Assembly (NCBI RefSeq): GCF_022179525.1
Contig: NZ_BPQX01000018.1
Span: 124,001-188,000 of the forward strand
Length of the DNA stretch: 64,000 nt
Direction: 5' to 3'
Source of the DNA: Methylobacterium persicinum
GTDB lineage: Bacteria > Pseudomonadota > Alphaproteobacteria > Rhizobiales > Beijerinckiaceae
The notes below the pieces were generated by a model. That model was not told the DNA's origin and did not search any database. It saw nothing but the letters and a program-made list of their open reading frames with translations. Positions 45,715-54,910 of this stretch are shown here, piece after piece; within the stretch, counting starts at the first letter, position 1; each line of letters begins with the position of its first letter. A program made the position numbers and the translations under genes.

Positions 45715-45823
45715 GGTTTGGTGTTCGGGGAGCCGTGCCCCATTTGGCACGGGCGTTCCCCTCTCCCGACCCCCTTCGGGGGCCACCCTCCCCCGCGGAG
45801 GGGAGAGGGCAGGGTCCGTCGCG

Positions 45824-46483
<660 letters not shown>

Positions 46484-46503
46484 GGTCGGTCTCCTCTCCC
46501 CGG

Positions 46504-47244
46504 TCAGTGCGTGCCGCCGCCGGCCGCAGCGGCCGGGGTCGCGTCGTTGCGCTTGCGGGTGGTGCGCTGCTCGATGCGCTTCTCGCCGGTATTCACCGCG
46601 ATGATCCGCTTCACGAAGATGCCCGGGGTGTGGATCGTGTCCGGGTCGATCTCGCCGGGCTGCACGAGGTGCTCGACCTGCGCCACCGTCACTTTCGCGG
46701 CGGTCGCCATCATCGGGTTGAAGTTGCGCGCGGTCATCCGGTAGCGGAGGTTGCCCTCGGTATCACCGGTATGGGCGTGGACGATGGCGAGGTCGGCGAA
46801 CAGGCCGCGTTCCATCACGTAGTCCTCGCCGTCGAACTGGCGGGTCTCCTTGCCCTCGGCGACCTTGGTGCCGAAGCCGGTCTTGGTGAAGAAGGCCGGA
46901 ATGCCCGCGCCGCCGGCGCGGATGCGCTCGGCGAGCGTGCCCTGCGGGTTGAACTCGATTTCCAGCTCACCGCCGAGGTACTGCCGGGCGAACTCCTTGT
47001 TCTCACCCACGTAGGACGAGATCATCTTGGCGACCTGCCGGGTCTCCAGGAGCTTGCCGAGTCCGACGCCGTCGATGCCGGCGTTGTTGGAGACGATGGT
47101 CAGGCCCTTCACGCCCGACGCCTGGACCGCGTCGATCAGCTCGTCGGGGATACCGCACAGGCCGAAGCCGCCGCACATGATCATCATGTTGTCGCGCAGG
47201 AGGCCGGCCAGCGCCTCCGTCGGACCCTTGTAGACCTTCCGCAT
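46504..47244 (-). CDS. scoA: 3-oxoacid CoA-transferase subunit A
   Basis: Subunit A is 246 aa and begins [15 protein letters not shown] with ATG 47244, preceded by GGAAGGAC. It has [18 protein letters not shown], the coenzyme A-transferase signature. It continues with [46 protein letters not shown] and [15 protein letters not shown]. It pairs with subunit B just downstream. The last 30 residues ([14 protein letters not shown]) form a basic tail. Confidence 0.92.
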   Translation of the reverse strand: MRKVYKGPTEALAGLLRDNMMIMCGGFGLCGIPDELIDAVQASGVKGLTIVSNNAGIDGVGLGKLLETRQVAKMISSYVGENKEFARQYLGGELEIEFNPQGTLAERIRAGGAGIPAFFTKTGFGTKVAEGKETRQFDGEDYVMERGLFADLAIVHAHTGDTEGNLRYRMTARNFNPMMATAAKVTVAQVEHLVQPGEIDPDTIHTPGIFVKRIIAVNTGEKRIEQRTTRKRNDATPAAAAGGGTH

Positions 47245-47526
47245 CGAACCGTCCTTCCTCCCCGCCGGGCTTTGCCGTGCCGGTAAGCATGATCCGGGCC
47301 TGCTCTTCCCGATTCCGCGGCTGCGGTCCAGTGCCCCGGGGCGACGGAAGCGGCAGGTGGGCCGATCCGTCATGGGCCGGGCGAATCACAGCTTCCTGCG
47401 CGGGAACCCGTTGCCGAGAAGACAAAAGCCTCAGAAAAGGTTAAGGGCATCGCATATCGACGATGCCCTGCCGGGCCGCGCCGACCCCCTGGGGCCGCGC
47501 CGCGGCCACGGCTCGTCTGGAGCCCG
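47245..47526. other. Divergent intergenic region scoA / AsmA-like gene
   Basis: It holds a 24-bp hairpin (GGGCATCG with CGATGCCC, 47445-47468) in an AT-richer stretch and no credible gene. Promoters for both divergent genes should lie here but none could be defined. Confidence 0.4.
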
Positions 47527-49350
47527 ATGTCGCCGCGTCGCCCCCTCTTCGTTCTCGCCATCGGGGCCGTCGCCCTGGCCGGGCTCGGCCTGCGCGACTG
47601 GCCGATGGAGAGCCGGAGGGCGGTCACCTTCGCGAACCGGTCCCTGGCCGCTTACGGCCTCACCCTGTCTGCCACGGGGCCCGCCTCCGTCCGCCTGCTG
47701 CCGTGGCCCTCCGTCTCCCTCGACGGGGTCCGGGTCGCCGCGGCGAGCGGGCCGATTTTGGTCGAGGGCGACCGCCTCGTGGCCGAGATCGATCCCCTGG
47801 CCGTCGTCGCCGGGCGGTCGCCCGTCGGCACCCTGCGACTCGACGGTGGGCGGATCTCATCCGAGGCCTCGGCCTGGGCGGATCCCGTCGCCCGCCTGCG
47901 GCAAGGGGTCGGGACGGGGCAGCGCCCGCCGCGGATGATCGTCACGGGGGCCCGGCTCGGCGATGGCGGGCAGGCCCGGGACCTCGACCTCGACGTGGGG
48001 TGGCCGTTCTGGAGCGGATCCGTCGGGCTCACCGCGAGCCTGACATGGCGGGGGGTGCCGACCCGCCTGTCCCTCAGCCGGCTCCGGCCCGCGGATCTGA
48101 TCGACGGGCACCGCAGCCCCTTCGTGGGAGAGGCCACATGGCCCGGCGGCAGCCTCGCCCTCGACGGCATGGCCCTCCTGCCCGCCGAGGCAGCCGGGTC
48201 GCCCTCCCTGTCCGGACGAGCCCGCTTCGAGACGTCTTCCCTGCCCGAGACGCTGACATGGCTCGGAAGCGAGGCGCCCCTGGCGCCCCTGGCCGGCGCC
48301 TTCAGCCTCGAAGGCGCCTTCGAGGCCGAGGGGCGGGCGGTCTCGTGGCCGGTGCTGCGGGTCAGCACGGGCAGCACGGTCCTGGAGGGAGCGGGGGCCT
48401 TTTCCCTGGGAAGCGCGGCGGCGCCGCGCCTGTCCGTCCAGGCGACCCTCGCCGCCGACCGCATCGACCTCGCCCCCCTGGTGGGGACGCTGGTCAAGTT
48501 GTTCTCCGATGGGAGCGCCCCCGTCGCCCTCGCTCCCCTGAGCCGGGGAGACCTCGACCTGCGCCTTTCGGCCTCCGAAGGGCAGATCGGCCCCCTCGCG
48601 GCGGCCGACCTCGCCGCCAGCGTGCTGATCCGCGATGCAGCGGTGGAAGTCGCCTTGAACCGCGCCCGCCTCCGGGACGGTATCCTGAAGGCCCGCGTCA
48701 CCCTGTCCCAGGGGGCGGACCCGGCGGAGACGGACATGAAGGCGCAGGGCGGCCTCGATCAGGTCGACCTCGGTGGGTTGATGAGCGATCTCGGCGGCAC
48801 CCGGTGGGTGACGGGACCGCTCCAGGGCCAATTCGCCCTCGAAAGCCACGGGCGGGACGTGGCAGCCCTGATCGCCGGCCTGGGTGGCCGGGCGAGCGTG
48901 GCGATCGATGGGGGCTCCCTGGCGGGGGTCGACCTGACGGATGTCATCCACCGCAACGGGGGTCTCGCGCCGGGAGCCCTGGCCCGGCGCAACGGCCGCA
49001 CCGGCTTCGAGCGGGCGGCGGTCGTCCTGCGCTTCACCGACGGGATCGGCGAGATCACCGAGGCGGATCTGCGCGGCGCGGGCGTCGCGGCGACCCTACG
49101 CGGGCAGATCTCCCTGCCGGACCAGCGCCTCGACGTCGTGGCGCTCCTGGCACCGCGGCTGGCGGCTGAGGGGGCCCGGCTTGTCCGGATCGCCATCACC
49201 GGACCCTGGGATGCGCTCACCGCCAGGACGCAGCACGGGGACAACGACGATCCCACAGGCCAGACCTCGGCCGTGGCGCGGATGCGCGGGATCCTCCAGA
49301 TGCCCGCTTCCATCGGCCTGCCCCCCGACACCCGCGCCTATGCCCCCTGA
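47527..49350 (+). CDS. AsmA-like outer-membrane assembly protein
   Basis: The 607-aa protein has an N-terminal membrane anchor (LFVLAIGAVALAGLGL) and a long periplasmic beta-repeat region. Repeated AsmA-type segments such as VRLLPWPSVSLDGVRVA, LRLDGGRISSEAS and LDRLPLV-like strands occur, and the C-terminal AsmA_2-type end has GGRASVAIDGGSLAGVDL and GAGVAATLRGQISLP. AsmA/TamB-like proteins bridge inner and outer membranes and move phospholipids. The gene starts with ATG 47527 after GGAG. A DUF1499 gene follows. Confidence 0.85.
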   Translation: MSPRRPLFVLAIGAVALAGLGLRDWPMESRRAVTFANRSLAAYGLTLSATGPASVRLLPWPSVSLDGVRVAAASGPILVEGDRLVAEIDPLAVVAGRSPVGTLRLDGGRISSEASAWADPVARLRQGVGTGQRPPRMIVTGARLGDGGQARDLDLDVGWPFWSGSVGLTASLTWRGVPTRLSLSRLRPADLIDGHRSPFVGEATWPGGSLALDGMALLPAEAAGSPSLSGRARFETSSLPETLTWLGSEAPLAPLAGAFSLEGAFEAEGRAVSWPVLRVSTGSTVLEGAGAFSLGSAAAPRLSVQATLAADRIDLAPLVGTLVKLFSDGSAPVALAPLSRGDLDLRLSASEGQIGPLAAADLAASVLIRDAAVEVALNRARLRDGILKARVTLSQGADPAETDMKAQGGLDQVDLGGLMSDLGGTRWVTGPLQGQFALESHGRDVAALIAGLGGRASVAIDGGSLAGVDLTDVIHRNGGLAPGALARRNGRTGFERAAVVLRFTDGIGEITEADLRGAGVAATLRGQISLPDQRLDVVALLAPRLAAEGARLVRIAITGPWDALTARTQHGDNDDPTGQTSAVARMRGILQMPASIGLPPDTRAYAP

Positions 49351-49446
49351 CGGGCTGGCGGGGCACCGCGCCGCCGCGTAAGACGGCTCGCGCCGCCGCC
49401 GCCCAGGCGAAGACGGGTGGTTTCGGGAACCGTCTCAGGGAGATCC

Positions 49447-50226
49447 ATGCATCGCCTGCTCGTCGAGGATCCCGTCACCCGGGCGGGTCCCCTGGCCCGG
49501 CACCTCGCCCTCTTCTCGCTGCTGGCGACCGGGATCGCCCTTCTGGTGGTGCGCGATCCCCGGGCCGACGTCCCGGCCGCGCTCACGGCCCTGGCGGCGG
49601 GTCTGTGCGTCGCCATCCTGGCGATCGTCGCGGCCATCTTCGCCTTCGTGAGAGTCTGGCAGGACGGCGCGCGGGGCCTCGGCGCGGCCATCGGCGGCCT
49701 TGTCCTGGCGGTGCTGGTGCTGGGCTACCCCGCCTATGCCGGCCTGCGGGGAGCGCGGCTGCCGGCCCTGTCCGACATCTCGACCGACACCGATTCGCCC
49801 CCGGCCTTCTCCCGCTCCCGTGCCGCCTTCGCCGCCCGGGACGGGCGCATGCCGGCGGAGCCCGACCGCGCCGCCCGGGACAGGCAGCGCAAGGCCTACC
49901 CGCAAATCGCGCCGCTGACCCTCGACATCGACGCCGACCAGGCCTTCGAACTCGCCCGGCAGGCGGCCCTCAAGCGCAGGTGGCAGATCGTCGAGGCGAT
50001 CCGACCCGGCGGCCGGATGGGGCAGGGCCGGATCGACGCCATCGCCCGCGGCCTCGTGCTGAACCTGCCGGACGACGTCACCGTGCGGGTCCGGCCCAGG
50101 GCCGACGGGGCACGCATCGACGTGCGCTCGGCCTCTCGCCTCGGCAGCCGCGACTTCGGCGGCAACGCCGACCGTATCCGCGCCTACCTCGACGACGTGT
50201 CGAACCTCGCCCTCACGGCGAAGTGA
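49447..50226 (+). CDS. DUF1499 membrane protein
   Basis: The 259-aa protein has three N-terminal membrane segments (LALFSLLATGIALLVV, LAAGLCVAILAIVAAIFAFV and GLVLAVLVLGYPAYAGL). A DUF1499 domain then shows PRADGARIDVRSASRLGSRDFGGNADRIRAYL, the usual C-terminal signature. The function is unknown. ATG 49447 starts just before HRLLVEDPV. It lies between the AsmA-like gene and the convergent MBL-fold gene. Confidence 0.85.
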   Translation: MHRLLVEDPVTRAGPLARHLALFSLLATGIALLVVRDPRADVPAALTALAAGLCVAILAIVAAIFAFVRVWQDGARGLGAAIGGLVLAVLVLGYPAYAGLRGARLPALSDISTDTDSPPAFSRSRAAFAARDGRMPAEPDRAARDRQRKAYPQIAPLTLDIDADQAFELARQAALKRRWQIVEAIRPGGRMGQGRIDAIARGLVLNLPDDVTVRVRPRADGARIDVRSASRLGSRDFGGNADRIRAYLDDVSNLALTAK

Positions 50227-50254
50227 GACGGAGCCCCCCGCGGGGCGAGGGGCG

Positions 50255-51184
50255 TCAGGCCGGGCCGTACCGGCTGTCGAGGAGGGGAGGGCCGTCGCAG
50301 GTGGCGAGCCCGCGGGAGACGAGATCCTCCAGATGGGCGAAGACCGAGAGGGCCGCCGCCCCACGCAGGCGCGGATCGAGGCCCTGGTAGACCGCCGCCA
50401 CGATCTCGGCGATGCGGGCGTCCCCCGCCGCGAGCCGGGCGCGGATACCCGCCTCCCGCTGGCGGCGATGCCCCGCCAGACCTCGAACGAAGCGGGCCGG
50501 ATCCCTGACCGGGCCGCCGTGACCCGGCCAGTAGACGGCGTCCGAGCGGGTCCGCAACGCGTCGAGGGACTCCATGTAGGCGCGCATCTGCCCATCGGGC
50601 GGGGCGACCACGGTGGTGGACCACGCCATCACATGGTCGCCGGAAAACAGGGCGTCCCCCTCCGGAAAGGCGAAGGCGAGGTGGTTCATGGTGTGGCCGG
50701 GGGTCGGGACGGCGCTGAGCGTCCAGCCCGGTCCCGTCACCGTATCGCCCTCGGCCATCTCCCGGTCGGAGTGATGCTCCCGGTCGGCGCTCGCATCGAG
50801 GGCGGGGATTTCCCCTGCGAGGAGAGGGCGGGCGGGCCGGTGGGGGCCGCAACCGAGGATCGGCGCGCCCGTCGCGGCCTTCAGGCGGCGGGCCCCCGGG
50901 GAATGGTCCCGGTGGGTGTGGGTCACGAGGATCGCGTCCACCGTCTCGCCCGCAAGGTCTCCCAGGAGCGCATCGAGGTGGGCGGGATCGTCGGGGCCCG
51001 GATCGATCACCGCCACCCGGCCGTGCCCGACCACGTAGGTGCAGGTCCCCGTCGCCGTGAAGGGCCCGCGGTTGCCCGCCACCCGGCGCCTGATGAGCGG
51101 TGAAACCTGCTCCAGATGCCCAGGCTGGGGCATGTCGGCGGTCTTGGCGGATGGTGTGTCGTCGGTCTCTGCCATGCCCGGCAT
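50255..51184 (-). CDS. MBL-fold metallohydrolase with winged-helix tail (LACTB2-like)
   Basis: The 309-aa protein has ATGTCTYVVGHGRVAVIDPG, the zinc motif THTHRDHSPGA, TPGHTMNHLAF, FSGDHVMAWSTTV and WPGHGG. A C-terminal helical domain (AEIVAAVYQGLDPRLRGAAA) follows, the LACTB2/CPSF-like winged helix that binds RNA in the mitochondrial homologue. It is probably a nuclease or thiolesterase. The start ATG 51184 gives MPGMAETDD; ATG 51175 is equally possible. Confidence 0.86.
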   Translation of the reverse strand: MPGMAETDDTPSAKTADMPQPGHLEQVSPLIRRRVAGNRGPFTATGTCTYVVGHGRVAVIDPGPDDPAHLDALLGDLAGETVDAILVTHTHRDHSPGARRLKAATGAPILGCGPHRPARPLLAGEIPALDASADREHHSDREMAEGDTVTGPGWTLSAVPTPGHTMNHLAFAFPEGDALFSGDHVMAWSTTVVAPPDGQMRAYMESLDALRTRSDAVYWPGHGGPVRDPARFVRGLAGHRRQREAGIRARLAAGDARIAEIVAAVYQGLDPRLRGAAALSVFAHLEDLVSRGLATCDGPPLLDSRYGPA

Positions 51185-51217
51185 CTAGCGCATTTCGCGC
51201 CGGATGCGCAGGCAGGT

Positions 51218-52231
51218 TCAGCGTAGATAAGGCGAGGGGACGACGACGCGCGGTGTCATCCGGCCCGGACCCGAAGGCGACGGAAACTCGTCCCCCGCCC
51301 CCGCCATCTGGACGACGGGGCTGCCCTCGGCGGCCCGGACTTGCTGCCGGAAGCTGCGGGCCGCGGCCTCCCGGCGGATCGTGCCGACGCGGGCTTCGAC
51401 GGCTCGCACCCGCGTCCGCCCGATGGCGGCTCGGCGGTAGTCCTGCAGTTCCACCTGTCCCCCATCGATGCGGGTGACCACCTGCGCGCTTGTCCGCGTG
51501 GCGATGACGTCGCCGCGCCGGAGTGTCTGGTCCGTCTCGAGGGCGGCGTGGATCGCCCTGCCTGCGGGCTGACAGGCGCAATCCGCCACCCGGCGCTGTC
51601 GGAAGACGTTGGCGACGGCCGAGGCACGATAGGGGAGCCCCCCGGCGCTGACTGCGTGGTCCAGTGCGGTTTCGCCCGCAGCGAGGGTGTACACCTCCGT
51701 CGCCGCGTTCGGGCAGGCCGCCGCGCAGGCGCTCGCGTGCAGGGGCAGATCGGCCGAGTCGCGCAGGTTGCCGAGGGGAAAGAGGTAGCCGTCGCAACGA
51801 CGGACGCAGACTGTCCTGTCACCAAGACGCCCCGGGACGGGAGCCGCCGCGGCCTTCACGAGGCGCCGCCGCCGTCTTTCGACAACGGGGTATGCGAAGG
51901 ATTCGGGCCGCGGTGTGCGGACGACGTGACGGTGGATACGGTCCAGCCGCCGGGGTGGGAGGGTATTGTAACGCGTCGGCTGTGGCACCGCTCTGAGTTC
52001 GGCGTCACGGCGCCCCCCGCCGAACAATATCTCAAAGAAGCCGGCAAGCCCGTCGCGTTCGGACGCATGGACGAGGGAACCGCCGATGGCCACCGACCCG
52101 AGGCCGAGCACGAGTCCGGCGAGAACCGTGCGTACCAGACGTCCTCGGACGCCGCCCGGCGCCCAACCACCGGTCAGCACGGTGGCGACGGTCCCGAGGA
52201 CGGCTCCCCAGCCCCTCAGATCACCCTTCAC
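51218..52231 (-). CDS. DUF2865 exported protein
   Basis: The 337-aa protein has a hydrophobic segment (TVLAGLVLGLGSVAIGGSLV) near residues 35-54 and a conserved C-rich core. The core reads VCVRRCDGYLFPLGNLRDSA, then LHASACAAACPNAATEVYTL and RVADCAC. It is the DUF2865 family, restricted to Rhizobiales, of unknown function. The start at GTG 52231 is uncertain because the first 30 residues are not typical. It is followed downstream by the MBL-fold gene on the same strand. Confidence 0.8.
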   Translation of the reverse strand: MKGDLRGWGAVLGTVATVLTGGWAPGGVRGRLVRTVLAGLVLGLGSVAIGGSLVHASERDGLAGFFEILFGGGRRDAELRAVPQPTRYNTLPPRRLDRIHRHVVRTPRPESFAYPVVERRRRRLVKAAAAPVPGRLGDRTVCVRRCDGYLFPLGNLRDSADLPLHASACAAACPNAATEVYTLAAGETALDHAVSAGGLPYRASAVANVFRQRRVADCACQPAGRAIHAALETDQTLRRGDVIATRTSAQVVTRIDGGQVELQDYRRAAIGRTRVRAVEARVGTIRREAAARSFRQQVRAAEGSPVVQMAGAGDEFPSPSGPGRMTPRVVVPSPYLR

Positions 52232-52503
52232 GGCAGCCCTGCTCCGTCCCGACGCATGCGACGGCGACTTAGGCCCGCTGCCGAGTCCCGGGCAACAGCG
52301 GTAAACAACTTATTTATGGGGATTGGGGGAAATGATCGCAATTTTGCACAGTTTAACGATCTTGTTTGACTGTTTTCGCCACCTACAAATTCGCGAAGAC
52401 AGTATCCCGTTCATTCCGATGCAGGCCCGGCCTCGAACTCTTTGCCCCGAGGATGACATGCACGTCAGGTCGGTTGTGGGCGGGCGTCCGATTTCCGAGA
52501 GAG
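52232..52503. other. AT-richer gap at the edge of the stress island
   Basis: No gene is supported. The stretch 52300-52400 is notably AT-richer than its surroundings (TTTATGGGGATTGGGGGAAA), which may mark a promoter region or the boundary of transferred DNA. Confidence 0.4.
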
Positions 52504-52689
52504 TCAGTAGCGGCGCTGGCGGGTGCTCACCCGGACGGGAATCGGCTGTAGGGCCGGGGCTGGGACGAGTCCACGGACGGCGTTGGCAACGAGATCAGCC
52601 ACGGCCTTGCCTAGACGGGACAGCCGGGCCGAGGCGGTGTTCGCCTTACCGTGGCCTTTGCGAAATCTTCTGATCGAAAAAGCCGGCAT
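52504..52689 (-). CDS. 61-aa basic protein under an EcfG-type promoter
   Basis: The product begins MPAFSIRRFRKGHGKANTAS and contains RLSRLGKAVADLVANAVRGL and a TRQRRY end. It is strongly basic, with about a dozen Arg/Lys, and has no membrane segment, so nucleic-acid or membrane-surface binding is possible. It is not a recognised family. GGGGTG lies about 9 nt before ATG 52689. An exact EcfG promoter (52725-52749) is 27 nt upstream of the expected transcription start. Placement in the stress island supports a real gene. Confidence 0.65.
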   Translation of the reverse strand: MPAFSIRRFRKGHGKANTASARLSRLGKAVADLVANAVRGLVPAPALQPIPVRVSTRQRRY

Positions 52690-52724
52690 TGTTCACCCCG
52701 CGATGGAGTCTTGAGCCTGTGACG

Positions 52725-52749
52725 AACGCCGGTCCGCCCTGACTGTTCC
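52725..52749 (-). promoter_or_regulatory. EcfG-type promoter of the 61-aa gene
   Basis: GGAAC (52749-52745) is followed by 16 nt and CGTT (52728-52725) on the minus strand. It is divergent from the plus-strand site at 52784, 35 bp away. Confidence 0.72.
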
Positions 52750-52783
52750 TCGCATCGGTCCACAAGGAGAGTTGCGACATCTT

Positions 52784-52808
52784 GGAACCGGATAAGAAAC
52801 TTGGCGTT
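52784..52808 (+). promoter_or_regulatory. EcfG-type promoter of the UPF0391 gene
   Basis: GGAAC (52784-52788), 16 nt, CGTT (52805-52808). The transcript would begin near 52816, about 52 nt before ATG 52868. Confidence 0.75.
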
Positions 52809-52867
52809 TTCAAGGCAATCACAGCACGGAGCTTCAGCCGTGCCGGAGCTTTAGAAGGATCAACGCG

Positions 52868-53044
52868 ATGCTTGGTTGGGCCGTCACTTTCCTCGTCGTC
52901 GCCCTCGTGGCCGCTCTGCTCGGGTTCGGCGGTATTGCCGGCACCGCGATGGAAGCTGCGAAGCTGGTGTTCTTTGTTGCGATCGTGCTCTTTGCCATCT
53001 CGGCCGTCGTCGGCCTGATGCGCGGCCGTTCGCCGACGCTTTAA
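52868..53044 (+). CDS. UPF0391/DUF1328 small membrane protein, 58 aa
   Basis: The protein is nearly all membrane: [20 protein letters not shown], then [20 protein letters not shown] and [14 protein letters not shown]. This is the complete DUF1328 pattern (two helices, GIAGTA turn, RGR end). It is a typical general-stress gene in alphaproteobacteria. AGAAGGA lies about 8 nt before ATG 52868. It has its own EcfG promoter and is convergent with nepR. Confidence 0.92.
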   Translation: MLGWAVTFLVVALVAALLGFGGIAGTAMEAAKLVFFVAIVLFAISAVVGLMRGRSPTL

Positions 53045-53071
53045 ACTGTTTCGCCTTAGGGAGCGCACGTG

Positions 53072-53097
53072 AGGGCCGCCCCCAAAAGGGGTGGCCC
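53072..53097. terminator. Hairpin between UPF0391 gene and nepR
   Basis: GGGCCGCCCC pairs with GGGGTGGCCC around CAAAA. It lies between the two convergent stops and may terminate both, although no T-run follows. Confidence 0.6.
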
Positions 53098-53160
53098 GAT
53101 CGGTTTAAAGCAGAGTACGGTGTTTGATCACGTTATAGTGCGCAGACCGGATGCGCTTCC

Positions 53161-53451
53161 CTAGTCCTGGTTCCGGTCATTCGTATCGAGTTTGGCGATC
53201 AATTCTGCGAATCGATCCGGGACCGGTTGGGCCGCCACCGTCTCGTACATATTCCGCAACTGGAGGGCGAGGCGGTCCCGAATTTGCGGTGTGAGAGAAA
53301 CGGTCTTGCGTGTCGCTTTCCCCATCGATCCCGTCAGACCTGTGTCGTTATCGGATCGATCGGCCAAGGTGTCACCTACAGCGGGGTCCGTGAGGGCGTC
53401 TGACTCTGGTCGTACGTCACCGAGATCTCCGCCGGATCTCTCCACCGTCAT
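53161..53451 (-). CDS. nepR: Anti-sigma factor NepR
   Basis: NepR sequesters the EcfG sigma factor until phosphorylated PhyR removes it. The C-terminal 45 residues hold the NepR domain (SLTPQIRDRLALQLRNMYET followed by PVPDRFAELIAKLD). ATG 53451 was chosen because AAGGGG precedes it by 7 nt and it lies about 68 nt after the expected start of the EcfG transcript from 53527-53551. Longer versions starting at 53514 or 53613 would run into the promoter. The 50 N-terminal residues are acidic and unlike other NepRs. It is divergent from phyR. Confidence 0.86.
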   Translation of the reverse strand: MTVERSGGDLGDVRPESDALTDPAVGDTLADRSDNDTGLTGSMGKATRKTVSLTPQIRDRLALQLRNMYETVAAQPVPDRFAELIAKLDTNDRNQD

Positions 53452-53526
53452 CCAAGCGCCCCTTGTTGCACGCATCTGCACGGCCACATTGTGCTGTAGC
53501 TCGAGTTGCGTCATGGCTTCCGCGGC

Positions 53527-53551
53527 AACGTCCGCTTCGCCGTTCGGTTCC
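53527..53551 (-). promoter_or_regulatory. EcfG-type promoter of nepR
   Basis: On the minus strand GGAAC (53551-53547), 16 nt, CGTT (53530-53527). Its -35 element lies 9 bp from the -35 of the phyR promoter, giving the mirrored sequence GGTTCCGCTTTTCGCGGAAC. Confidence 0.75.
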
Positions 53552-53560
53552 GCTTTTCGC

Positions 53561-53585
53561 GGAACGGAGCTGCGATACCTGCGTT
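53561..53585 (+). promoter_or_regulatory. EcfG-type promoter of phyR
   Basis: GGAAC (53561-53565), 16 nt, CGTT (53582-53585). The transcript would begin near 53593, giving a 95-nt leader before phyR. It implies positive autoregulation of the stress response. Confidence 0.78.
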
Positions 53586-53687
53586 GGGCGGGAGGCCAAG
53601 GATCATAAGCCAAGGCTCAGGCACCGCTTCCGACCGGGTTAGGCGGGGGATTGCCTGAGGTCAAAGGCAAGGCACAGGTATTAGAGA

Positions 53688-54491
53688 ATGTCGACATCGC
53701 AACTCGTGGTGCAGCATCTGCCGTACCTGCGCCGATATGCGCGGGCGCTGACGGGCAGCCAAGTGGCGGGTGATGCCTACGTGGCGGCGACGCTGGAAAC
53801 GCTGGTGAACGAGCCGGATACGCTTGGGCGCAGCACCAACATCAAGGCTGACCTGTTCCGCGTCTTCACGCGGATCTGGAACTCGCTCTCGGTGAACGGC
53901 CGCAGCGATCAGGTGCAGCACGATCTCCCAGCGGAGGTTCGCCTCGGTCAGATCACTCCGCTCCCCCGGCAGGCCTTCCTTTTGTCCTGCCTCGAAGGCT
54001 TCTCGGAAGAGGATGCCGCGACGATCCTCGGGGTCGATGTCGCCGAGGTCCGGGATCTGGTGGATGAGGCCGGCCGCGAATTGGCCGCCGACATGGCCAC
54101 GGGCATCCTCATCATCGAGGACGAGCCGTTGATCGCCATGGATCTCGAGGCCCTCGTCGAGGGTCTTGGCCACAATGTGATCGGCGTTGCCCGGACCCGC
54201 AGCGAGGCGGTCAAGATCGCCAGCAGCGAGACCCGCCCCGGCCTGATCCTGGCCGACATCCAGCTCGCCGACGGGTCGTCCGGCCTGGATGCCGTCAACG
54301 ACCTCCTGAAGACCTTCGAGGTGCCGGTGATCTTCATTACCGCTTATCCCCAGCGGTTCCTCACCGGTGAGCGGCCGGAGCCGGCCTTCCTCATCGCCAA
54401 GCCCTTCCAGCCGGCCAACGTGTCGGCCGTGATCAGCCAGGCGTTGTTCTTCCAGCAGACGGCCCGGCGCCGGGAAGCCAAGACCGCGTGA
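53688..54491 (+). CDS. phyR: General stress response regulator PhyR
   Basis: PhyR is a response regulator with an EcfG-like N-terminal domain and a C-terminal receiver. When phosphorylated it binds NepR and frees EcfG. The 267-aa protein starts SQLVVQHLPYLRRYARALTG (sigma-like domain) and has the receiver with IIEDEPLIAMD and the phosphoacceptor D190 in LILADIQLADG. The switch Thr is in FITAYP, and the Lys is in IAKPFQPAN. From memory the sequence matches the founding member in Methylobacterium extorquens closely, including D190. A terminator follows at 54532. Confidence 0.97.
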   Translation: MSTSQLVVQHLPYLRRYARALTGSQVAGDAYVAATLETLVNEPDTLGRSTNIKADLFRVFTRIWNSLSVNGRSDQVQHDLPAEVRLGQITPLPRQAFLLSCLEGFSEEDAATILGVDVAEVRDLVDEAGRELAADMATGILIIEDEPLIAMDLEALVEGLGHNVIGVARTRSEAVKIASSETRPGLILADIQLADGSSGLDAVNDLLKTFEVPVIFITAYPQRFLTGERPEPAFLIAKPFQPANVSAVISQALFFQQTARRREAKTA

Positions 54492-54531
54492 GCTGACGGC
54501 GGACTCATCCACGCAGCAAAGGCTGACGACG

Positions 54532-54563
54532 AAAAAGCCCCGGCAATCGGCCGGGGCTTTTTC
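54532..54563. terminator. Bidirectional terminator after phyR
   Basis: AAAAAGCCCCGGC pairs with GGCCGGGGCTTTTT around AATC. A-run and T-run on both sides let it work on either strand. Confidence 0.9.
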
Positions 54564-54597
54564 ATGCGCGGGAGGCAGACTCGCGATGCACCGACGC

Positions 54598-54690
54598 AAA
54601 AAGAAACGGGCCGGAGCACGCTCCAGCCCGTCGATAAGGTTCCGGCCGATGCACAAGGGGAATGCGGGGAGGACCAAGTGGCCGGGTGTT
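54598..54690 (-). ncRNA. Candidate EcfG-dependent small RNA, about 90 nt
   Basis: An exact EcfG promoter (54696-54720, minus strand) is followed within 90 nt by a terminator hairpin. GGGCTGGAGC pairs with GCTCCGGCCC and is followed by GTTTCTTTTT. No ORF fits in between. The region just after the start is C-rich (GGTCCTCCCCGCATTCCCC), as in stress-induced alphaproteobacterial RNAs that mask Shine-Dalgarno sequences, for example GsrN of Caulobacter. The ends are predicted from motif positions only. Confidence 0.6.
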
Positions 54691-54695
54691 CAGAA

Positions 54696-54720
54696 AACGG
54701 CGGGAGACCCCCGCGGTTCC
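54696..54720 (-). promoter_or_regulatory. EcfG-type promoter of the candidate small RNA
   Basis: GGAAC (54720-54716), 16 nt, CGTT (54699-54696) on the minus strand. Confidence 0.65.
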
Positions 54721-54845
54721 GTCTTTAATTTGGCACGCGTGTTTTTTGCGTCACAGCCAGGGGCTGTGGATAACGGGGGTGTGGCGGCGCACGGCGCCCG
54801 AGGCGCAGTGCGAATACTGAGCCGTTAAAGAAGCGTGACAGTCGA

Positions 54846-54870
54846 GGAACTGTGGATAGCGTTCCGCGTT
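54846..54870 (+). promoter_or_regulatory. EcfG-type promoter of the 121-aa exported protein gene
   Basis: GGAAC (54846-54850), 16 nt, CGTT (54867-54870). Transcription would begin near 54878, which rules out the in-frame ATG at 54872 and favours ATG 54911. Confidence 0.72.
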
Positions 54871-54910
54871 GATGAAACATCCTGTCAAGCTCCTTGTGAG
54901 GGTCACGGTG

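Noticed and set aside
53161-53613. A 150-codon version of nepR
   Set aside because: Its first 33-54 codons overlap both divergent EcfG promoters; AAGGGG plus ATG 53451 fits the predicted transcript better.
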